Origin: Albugo candida
Taxonomy: Eukaryota > Oomycota > Peronosporomycetes > Albuginales
Length of the DNA stretch: 64,000 bases
Reading direction: 5' to 3'
Assembly (NCBI GenBank): GCA_040437565.1
Contig: JBDOQK010000054.1
Coordinates: 124,001 to 188,000, forward strand
In this document: piece by piece, positions 56,701 to 64,000 of the stretch
Layout: every line of letters starts with the position of its first letter
How positions within the stretch are numbered: position 1 is the first letter of the stretch
Program-made: the position numbers and the translations under genes
Notes under the pieces: generated by a model
What the model saw: only the letters and a program-made list of their open reading frames with translations
The model's database searches: none
What the model was told of the DNA's origin: nothing

Positions 56701-57773
56701 TAGTAGTTCTTCTCCGGGTATGGATAGGCTACCAGCAGCATTTATCGTCTTGATGCGGTAACATTTGGCGAGTGTCTGAAGATCGTATTCGATTATCAGC
56801 TGGAAAGAGGTATCTTACTTCGATCAAAGAGTCACTCGGCAATCACCTTTTTGTAGAAAAAAGGATATCGAAGTGATCCTAGCGACAAGCGACCGATCGC
56901 TCTACTTTGTATTGATGTGAAATTACTATAAAACGTATTGGCAAAGCGATTGCAACATTTTTTGCCGAAATTGATCAATCAATATCAAAAAGCTTTTGTG
57001 CGAAGAAGGTCGATGCCTCATCACATTCGACATCTCACCGACATGCTCATTCATCGTGGAAAGAAGCATATGCAGCTTCTCTCGACTTTGAGAAAGCTTA
57101 TGATCGAGTGATTTGGATGCACATGTTTCGCTCTTTAAAAAAATGGGCGTTGGAAAAAGCTTCATCGACTGAGTTTGTCTGTACACCAACAAAAATGCGC
57201 AGTTGATGGTGAATTGCACTATCAGACCGTCCATTAAACCACAACGTAGAGTGAAACAAGAAGATCCAATATCCGCATTACTTTCTGTGATGACGATCGA
57301 ACATTCGGGAAATTTGCTTCGACAACATGAAGAACATGGCATTTGGATTAATGGCACGACTGTCGCTATTTGACTTTTTTTGCGAACGATCCGAAATTGC
57401 TTTCAGAAACTCCCAATGGTGTTTTGACGCAACTCGAACGCGTTCAAGTCTATTGCGATGTATCTGGTGCGAAAGTCAACTTGAGCAAATTATCCATACT
57501 CTAGTTGAATCGGTACATGCCGTGTCCACGTATTCCCAATTTGACTATACTGGGTCCGGAGGATTCGTTTAAGTATCTGGGTATTGTGTTCGGCCAGAAA
57601 CCGACTCATTCGATGGTTTACATTACGAAGCTGCTACTCGTCATCCAAGTACGCAGAACGTTTAATGCAATCTTGGCATGGTGGATGAACCACATCGAAC
57701 ATTTCGAGAAACGTTTGCTACACTTTTCGACGTTCGAAGTTTGCAAGACTTTTTTCGTGAAAGCGACACATGG
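53702..57773 (+). mobile_element. degenerate LINE (non-LTR retrotransposon)
   Basis: An ORF1-like part at about 53702-55355 (RGMKASIYIKRS, STCPQLMAKIGRICDKIAYG, ALDHPIAMNGVLLMSDFRV) is followed by poorly readable endonuclease-region sequence and then reverse transcriptase: SSPGMDRLPAAF, KKGYRSDPSDYRPIALLCID, LAKRLQHFLPKLINQYQKAF, LDFEKAYDRVIWMHMF and QGDPISALL-like sequence at about 56700-57300. These are canonical LINE RT blocks, but they lie in different frames with many stops and shifts. FGDD-like catalytic sequence is not readable. It ends at the N gap 57774-57873. Old, inactive copy. Confidence 0.75.
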
Positions 57774-57884
57774 NNNNNNNNNNNNNNNNNNNNNNNNNNN
57801 NNNNNNNNNNNNNNNNNNNNNNNNNNNNNNNNNNNNNNNNNNNNNNNNNNNNNNNNNNNNNNNNNNNNNNNNNTAAGTCTGACT

Positions 57885-58030
57885 TCAAACCTAGGGAGGC
57901 AGATATTTTCCAAGCTTATTGCTTGGGTGGGCTCAAACCCCTGCCCGCACTGCCGGGGATCGAACTAACGACCTCCGGCAGGGGGTCCGTGCGCTCAAGT
58001 GCTTAACCGACTGAGCTGGGTACGGACCCT
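57885..58030 (-). mobile_element. tRNA-derived SINE-like block
   Basis: Read on the minus strand from 58030: GTCCGTACCCAGCTCAGTCG (A box), GTTAAGCACTTGAG, a GC-rich middle, then TTAGTTCGATCCCCGG (B box). Box spacing suits an internal Pol III promoter, but the arms do not pair into a full cloverleaf, so it is a tRNA-derived element rather than a tRNA gene. Confidence 0.5.
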
Positions 58031-58296
58031 CTGTATGGCCTGTATTGCAAGCGGCGACGGTGCGCTTCGTCTGGACCAATCAAATCGTCGTAGGTTCGTC
58101 ACCGATCATCAAATCCAAAAATTGCAGCACTTTCCGTGATGTACAGTACCTTTAGTAGGCATGTTCGATACTTTCGGAGACAGTCTTACAATCAAGACTA
58201 AAGCATTCGGCTTGCAAAAAAGCTTGATCAAAACTCGCAACGCAAGGATCATTTCGTGGATTTTAGGAGTCGAAGATCATTGCTACGGGTCCGGCG

Positions 58297-58648
58297 CAGA
58301 CTAATGAAACACGGTCCCTTGAGCACTTAATGGTAAAATACATAATATCTCTTAAGGTCCTTAGTTCGCCAACTCTGTTTCTACTGCTGCTCTAAGCCTT
58401 CTGCTACTACCAATCAGCGACTNNNNNNNNNNNNNNNNNNNNNNNNNNNNNNNNNNNNNNNNNNNNNNNNNNNNNNNNNNNNNNNNNNNNNNNNNNNNNN
58501 NNNNNNNNNNNNNNNNNNNNNNCAGACTAATGAAACACGGTCCCTTGAGCACTTAATGGTAAAATACATAATATCTCTTAAGGTCCTTAGTTCGCCAACT
58601 CTGTTTCTACTGCTGCTCTAAGCCTTCTGCTACTACCAATCAGCGACT
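58297..58648 (+). repeat. 126-base direct duplication around a 100-N gap
   Basis: 58297-58422 recurs at 58523-58648, offset 226, N at 58423-58522. Assembly overlap in non-coding sequence. Confidence 0.88.
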
Positions 58649-59262
58649 TCCACGTCGATGCCCATCTTGAAACCGCTTTGAAGCTAGCACTAACAATCAT
58701 CACTTGATGACTGCTTCACCAGTACCTACCGGTAAGTGTCTGCTGGTCGAGGCGCTGCTTCGACAACACAGACAAGTAGAAGTTCAAGTCCGATCTCAGT
58801 CCTAGTTGAATGGCTACGTTGCCTCTAGTGTGGCGCACACGAATCGGCAACTCGGATTTTAGGCTGGGGTTGACTGGCTACCTTACGTNNNNNNNNNNNN
58901 NNNNNNNNNNNNNNNNNNNNNNNNNNNNNNNNNNNNNNNNNNNNNNNNNNNNNNNNNNNNNNNNNNNNNNNNNNNNNNNNNNNNNNNNGTGGCGAACACT
59001 AAGTTAAAAAACACGATACGTTTGGACACTTTTCCAGTTTGCACATGTAAGACGCTGGGCACACAGTCCGTATTGTGGTGGTTTTGAGGATACCGCAATA
59101 CAGGACTATTCACGAGAAGAGAGATTATCATCTCTCCCAAGTATTTTCGCGAAACATTTTTTATTTATATTTTTGTCCGTTATTCAGCCTCCAGTCTCTA
59201 TAAATTAATGGCGATTGTGGCCTCTGATTGGTTTAAACAAATAAAATAGAATAGCAAAAAGC
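58649..59262. other. gene-poor stretch with one N gap
   Basis: N at 58889-58988, no flanking duplicate. 59185-59245 matches the block at 50908-50970. No gene recognised. Confidence 0.4.
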
Positions 59263-59826
59263 GTGCCGTTAAAATCCTCAGTGCGTTTCGTAAAACCTCT
59301 TCAGTTTGATATGATTGGCTAATTTCATGCTAACGTGGACCTAGGTAAGGAAGGGACAATGTGATAGCACTGCCCGCTACTTTTCGACGTAAAATATTTT
59401 GCAATCACTCAGTTCAGTTAGCGTTCGCGTTTGTTCGTAAAGCTCATTGTTGTTAGACTATTTCGCAGTTCACGATTTGTTGATGGCACAAAAATATCCT
59501 ATTCTGCACACTGAGTCCTAATATTTCACTATGCAAAGAACATGAAAAATTCATTATCATTATTATTTTTTGAAAACATAACAAAAGAGTTTAAAAATAC
59601 ACAAAATATCCTTGGGTAAGGGTCATTCATGACGTAAAAACCTTAAGGCCTACAAGCTTGGTCTCAAAGATGATTTCCGAGTGAGTGTGAATGCCTGATT
59701 TGCAGTCAATATGGTTGAATTCTCAGTCTAGGAAATTAGCCAATCATATCAGAAGGTCTCGTATAACCCAATTATATCAAACTGAGGGGATATTACAAAA
59801 CGCACTGAGGGAATTTCAACGGTTCC
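59263..59826. mobile_element. MITE-like element, copy B
   Basis: About 565 bases. Inverted ends: left CCGTTAAAATCCTCAGTGCG, right (reverse) CCGTTGAAATTCCCTCAGTG, then CAGTTTGATATGATTGG against CAGTTTGATATAATTGG further in. The interior aligns with copy A at roughly 80-85 percent by eye. Copy B has longer ends, which extends the inverted repeat to more than 50 bases. Confidence 0.6.
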
Positions 59827-59989
59827 GTAAAAGAATCAAAGCACAAAATAGATCAACTAATTGTGCTATCACCTGAGAAGCTTCCAGCAAAGTTCTATCT
59901 TAAAGAAAAACTCCTTGGAGACAATCCGCTACACATATTTTGAAATGCAATTGGAGCAAACCTTCTCCGCTTCGATTAACTAGTAGCAA

Positions 59990-61500
59990 CAGTCCTTCTC
60001 GAATTTGGCCACATGACAATAATACCCTCCTCAGGATCAAAGCCCGCAATGTCGCGTTTCGATGCCCAGGCAATGATTAATATAAGTAGAAAATCTGACA
60101 GCTGCACTGACTATGGAATGTTCAAAATGAATATCACTGGATCATGGATTACGGATCAATCAGATGATCTTGTAGATAAGACGTGTCCGAAAATGATTGC
60201 AAACTCTAACGTGCTGTTTATGTACAATGCAAGGGGCACGCCAGTAAAAGATACGATCAAAACGTACTGGAATTACAAGACCAATAATCTTGAGTGGCCT
60301 CGTGTCTGAATGTGAAAGAAGTAATGCAACTGCAGCTTTCTTGGTGACCTGAATATCTTGACGGGATGAAGGAAAAAATGGCCGAGATCGAGCGTTTTCA
60401 TAGAAGTATAACATCAAAATCGGGCAAGTAAAAAGGTTGGGCATGAATTTGAAGAGCCGCATCAACCGAGCTTTCCAGAAGATGTGGCATTTGTGCAGTA
60501 TGTGTGGACGCCAGCTGACAACAACTCAAAGCTATCCAAGATGGAAGATAATGAAAAGTTTTGGTCCGGTTTCGTAATGAGAGCTGGTTGGTGTAATTAT
60601 TACTGCTTGGTAGGCAATCTAGCGCCTTGCCGTCTGTCCAGCTGAGTTTGACCGGCAATTTTGCCGAAGAGCGGTAAGCAAATCACCACAATTCATAAAT
60701 TCGGTCAAAAGATGCAAATTCAGAAGGCTTTTCTTCCCATGCCGCGCCAATCATTGGACTATACGTGTGTTATTAAAGCCGGCGAGTAGATTTAACTCTG
60801 CAATGAATCCAGCAATATAGATGGATGTCGACTGTAATATGTTTTGTCAGCAACGAATCCAATTTCTAGATGCGCAAGCCATACTTCGCCAAAAGATCCT
60901 TTCTCCAGTCACCGAGTGAGCACAATAGCACTTCTTTGATGTTAGAAGACATGAAGTCAGACTACTCCGTCGCTGAGGAAACTCGTTCTCAGCTACGGAG
61001 TGGCTTGTGTGACCGTACGAGCCTTTATCGATCTGAAGCCAGCGAGCTGTCAAGACACTTTGATGTTTCCAATCCAACTTGGTATACTGATGTCAACGCG
61101 TTTCATGAAAGCAAAATGAGGCTCTCTCACGTGAGGAGCCGTATCGGATGTGAACGCCAAGGAGCTTCTCCTTTCAGAGCCTGAATGTACTCTTAATATC
61201 TGTCCTCCACCACGTTCGATGGTTGCAAATATCAGGCTGGTGATACTCCAAACTGCGCTTTTTTGCGGCGATACCTTATAAGTGCACCAAGCGCCAGTAG
61301 TAAGGCAGGGACCATGAAGACACATACGGCTATAATTGAAGTCTTGTTCGACCTGGTGACGCAAAATGAGCGGCATCAAGGTGTCCGAAGATCAAAGAGA
61401 TTGCAAACCGAGTAGTTACAATGACTCACTTGTGGCACAATTCAGTCAAATAATTGCAACAATCCTTCTCAGATTTCTGATAGAATCATACCGCGATACA
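59990..61500 (+). pseudogene. unrecognised, fragmented coding-like region
   Basis: Several plus-strand open pieces with protein-like composition but no common frame: MFKMNITGSWITDQSDDLVD and YNARGTPVKDTIKTYWNYKT (60109-60307), SFPEDVAFVQYVWTPADNNS and FWSGFVMRAGWCNYYCLVGN (60412-60645), ASELSRHFDVSNPTWYTDVN (about 61035-61094), QFSQIIATILLRFLIESYRD (about 61440-61500). Could be a multi-exon gene or a decayed one; no family recognised. Confidence 0.25.
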
Positions 61501-61943
61501 TTAGCCACCACAGGTGCGCTGGATGAAGGTCAACTAATTTTATGACAACATCATGAACATTATCTCATATATAAAAAAGCCCCCAGCGTCTCTTAATAAA
61601 CAATTGTGGTCGTGCACCGACGGTCGCAAGAAGACGAATAAGCGATACCCGTTGCGAAGAAACAGAGCGTATTCTTGTTAGCAGGTTATCTGGAAACGTT
61701 TTAATATCTCGATTGGCCAGGAGAGCCATAGACGAATGCATGTCATTCGACATGTCAATCTCGAAGGGCGCAGGACTCGATTCTTAAAGCATTTTAGCGA
61801 GGAAGCGCTGTGAAGTGGTCAACAAATTCAGTATTTTCACTCCAATCATAATGAAGAACGTGTATTCTATATCATGACGTTGCTTGCGTACACGTGTCAA
61901 GACGATATATAAAGTTCGGTCGCATTTCAAGTTGCTCAAGTGC

Positions 61944-63175
61944 TTACTTGATGGAAAATGCACATTGTGCGTTTCACTTCTATTTTAGATGCATTTCCAT
62001 AAATACAAACCTTGTACATACTATGCATTCAGTTTCCCATTCTTTCAACTAGCCACATACAACACGTCATTATTTACTTTTCATCTATGTCCCAGAGTCT
62101 GGAGGAAGGCCGTTGTGATCTTTGCTTCGAAACTAGTAATCGAATGTTCTCGTCCAATACACATGAGCGTCCTACCTTGATTTGTAGGTGCGCCTGAGCT
62201 TTGAAGATCTAGCTCGATGATATCAGCCATGAAGCAATGTTCACATTACTCGGTCTCATAATAACGAGTTCGATCTCGTGGAGACGTGTGGTGTGAGTTG
62301 TTTATGCAGCTATTTCAGCACACTCGTCAGATCACTGCACCCAACGTCTTGATGAATTGACGGATAGCGTCGAACTGAGTGCTTTTGAAGATTCACGGAA
62401 ATATGCGTTGTTGCACGCCGTGCCAGATGAATCGTTTACTGGAAAGAGATTTGCATCAAGAGTCACTCCGGGAGAGGACAGTTGGCAACACAGAAGGTGG
62501 ACCGACGAATTCAGCAAGTGGGAGTTCATATCCGTCAGACTTTGAATAAGACAGTTTTCTTCACTTATGTTCTTCACATCTGTAAGTATCGTATGGAAAG
62601 GAGCACTTTGAGATGTACAGGGCCGTGTCGCATAAGAGTTACTTGACTGAGTCTAGACCAGACTTCTCAATTTGCCGGCTACTAAGTAACCCGCCAATTT
62701 AGTAAAAACAACTCGAAAAAACAACTTTTTTCACCTCTTTCCTCTCGAAAACAATGGTTCAAGTCGACATATCNNNNNNNNNNNNNNNNNNNNNNNNNNN
62801 NNNNNNNNNNNNNNNNNNNNNNNNNNNNNNNNNNNNNNNNNNNNNNNNNNNNNNNNNNNNNNNNNNNNNNNNNCTTGATGGAAAATGCACATTGTGCGTT
62901 TCACTTCTAGTTTAGATGCATTTCCATAAATACAAACCTTGTACATACTATGCATTCATTTTCCCATTCTTTCAACTAGCGACAAAGAACACGTCATTGT
63001 TTACCTTTCATCTATGTCCCACAGTCTGGACGAAGACCGTTGTAATATTTGCTTCGAAACTGGTAATCGAAATGTCCTCGTCCAATACACATGAGCGTCG
63101 TACCTTGATTTGCAGGTGCGCCTGAGCTTCGAAGATCTAGCTCGATGATATCAGTCATGAAGCAATGTTCACATC
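61944..63175 (+). repeat. diverged 300-base duplication with RING-CH-like half finger
   Basis: 61944-62246 and 62874-63175 are about 93 percent identical with one single-base length difference; N at 62774-62873 lies just before copy 2. Each holds a short frame from ATG: MSQSLEEGRCDLCFETSN in copy 1, MSHSLDEDRCNICFETGN in copy 2. In copy 1 the frame goes on to RPTLICRCA: C-x2-C then C-x-C about 19 residues on, as in the first half of a RING-CH finger. The remainder of the finger is absent. Unlike the other gap flanks this pair is clearly diverged, so it is a real duplication. Confidence 0.5.
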
Positions 63176-63516
63176 ATTCAATAAACTATCAACACTAGCA
63201 CACGATGAAGGCAACTATATTCAAAACTGTTTTTTTTTCGCAATGCTTGGTGGACTTGACGCAAACAACAAATTCCATAACATCATGTTGCACTACATGC
63301 ATTTGAAAGTACGCACAGATACATATTCGCCGGACCAGCCATCTCCCTGGTCGGTGAACGTTCATCCAGCACTATAGAGCCTGAAGACCAGGATGTCGAA
63401 GCTTCTGAAAATCCCGATGATCGTTTCCTGATGGTCTTTCGCATACTCCCGCCAAGCACGTCAATACTGCCAGTGACGCCGTTTAATAAACCCATCAAAT
63501 CCCTAACTCTCTGTAG

Positions 63517-64000
63517 TGGGGCCAAAAAGGTTGCAAACGATTTAAGATAAAAGTATCGAATGACAATCAGATTTTACCGTTCTGGAGCAAGAAAAGCGAT
63601 GAAAGCATCGTCAAGCCTTGTCTCATTTCTGAAAGATCTGGAGAAACAAATGGCAAAAAAAACTATCATGTGTCCATCATAGAAGATTACTTCTTGGATA
63701 GGTCGGTCAGTTGCCGTTCGAATCCGAAGGATCCGAGAGAAATAAATAATATTGCCAACGTGGTGAAGCATGTCGAACCAAGGAACTTGGCTCTATATGA
63801 TATCGCTTGGGCATTATCACACTCGTCCATTGAAGACTTGAAGCAGAGAAAGAAGCTGACAAAACGATCTGTGGAAAGTATGCTCGATCTCGAAGTTTTG
63901 CTCACAACAACTGGCGGTATATACTTTATCACATGGCTTATGACTCCAATCCTTTATCTAGGAGACATTACGGATATCGGAATAAGTCAGGTCGGAAACA
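63517..64000 (+). CDS. open frame running off the window edge, unrecognised
   Basis: A frame without stop from about 63517 to 64000 with no early ATG: KVSNDNQILPFWSKKSDESI, SIIEDYFLDRSVSCRSNPKD, VVKHVEPRNLALYDIAWALS, KLTKRSVESMLDLEVLLTTT, then hydrophobic GGIYFITWLMTPILYL. Upstream at about 63325-63548 another frame (FAGPAISLVGERSSSTIEPE, DRFLMVFRILPPSTSILPVT) leads into it with a one-base offset near 63545, so an upstream exon or a frame error is likely. Looks coding; a secreted or membrane protein is possible. No family recognised. Confidence 0.4.

Noticed and set aside
53702-57773. LTR retrotransposon
   Set aside because: The reverse transcriptase blocks are of LINE type; no long terminal repeats, integrase or protease were seen.
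57885-58030. Functional tRNA gene
   Set aside because: A and B boxes are present but acceptor and T arms do not pair into a cloverleaf.

Overview
The window reads as a compact nuclear scaffold of an oomycete, most like a small-genome biotroph such as Albugo; the genus is my inference. Evidence: most introns are only about 40-60 bases and use plain GT..AG, intergenic spaces are often about 100 bases, there is a flagellar SHIPPO-repeat protein (zoospores), a plant-type ALDH12 P5C dehydrogenase, a plant/animal-type Polycomb RING protein, and LINE-family debris. Seventeen runs of exactly 100 N mark scaffold joins. At nine of them the sequence before the gap is repeated right after it, so several apparent duplications are unmerged contig ends rather than biology.

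Layout. 1-24.5 kb is gene dense: a Siw14-type phosphatase, a STRIP/Far11 (STRIPAK) subunit, a secreted Cys-rich repeat protein, a tail-anchored C2-like protein, a PCGF Polycomb RING protein, a twin psq/CENPB-type HTH protein, a small type I membrane protein, an 85-aa coiled-coil protein, a TVP15-like Golgi protein, two unrecognised small genes, a 1048-aa PH/chalcone-isomerase-like/PH membrane protein, an EF-hand-like protein, a coiled-coil protein, a SHIPPO protein, mitochondrial ATP synthase subunit b, and the first of three prolyl-4-hydroxylase-like (P4H) proteins. 24.5-29 kb is sparse: a small secreted protein and an FHA/zinc-finger/UIM gene. 29.9-44.6 kb is again compact housekeeping: a myristoylation-motif EF-hand protein, aminoacylase-1, mitoferrin, an RNFT-type RING membrane protein, a three-repeat MYB, RPB12, NMD3 and P5C dehydrogenase. 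45-49.3 kb holds the second P4H gene and a decayed third copy.

From about 49 kb the character changes. Genes become rare and repeats appear: a pair of MITE-like elements with inverted termini, a decayed LINE (53.7-57.8 kb), a tRNA-derived SINE-like block, a diverged 300-base duplication carrying half a RING-CH-like finger, and one secreted pepsin-like protein that seems to have lost catalytic residues. The last 480 bases hold an open frame that runs off the window.

The most unusual biology is the P4H family. All three copies keep the 2-oxoglutarate/iron residues, but a segment of about 250 residues sits between the HxD motif and the core strand, and it is itself a tandem repeat of a domain of about 110 residues. 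Other unusual architectures are the PH-CHI-CHI-PH-TM protein and the FHA-CCHC finger-UIM protein. Exon boundaries below were worked out by hand from GT/AG sites, reading frame and remembered family sequences; no database search was run.
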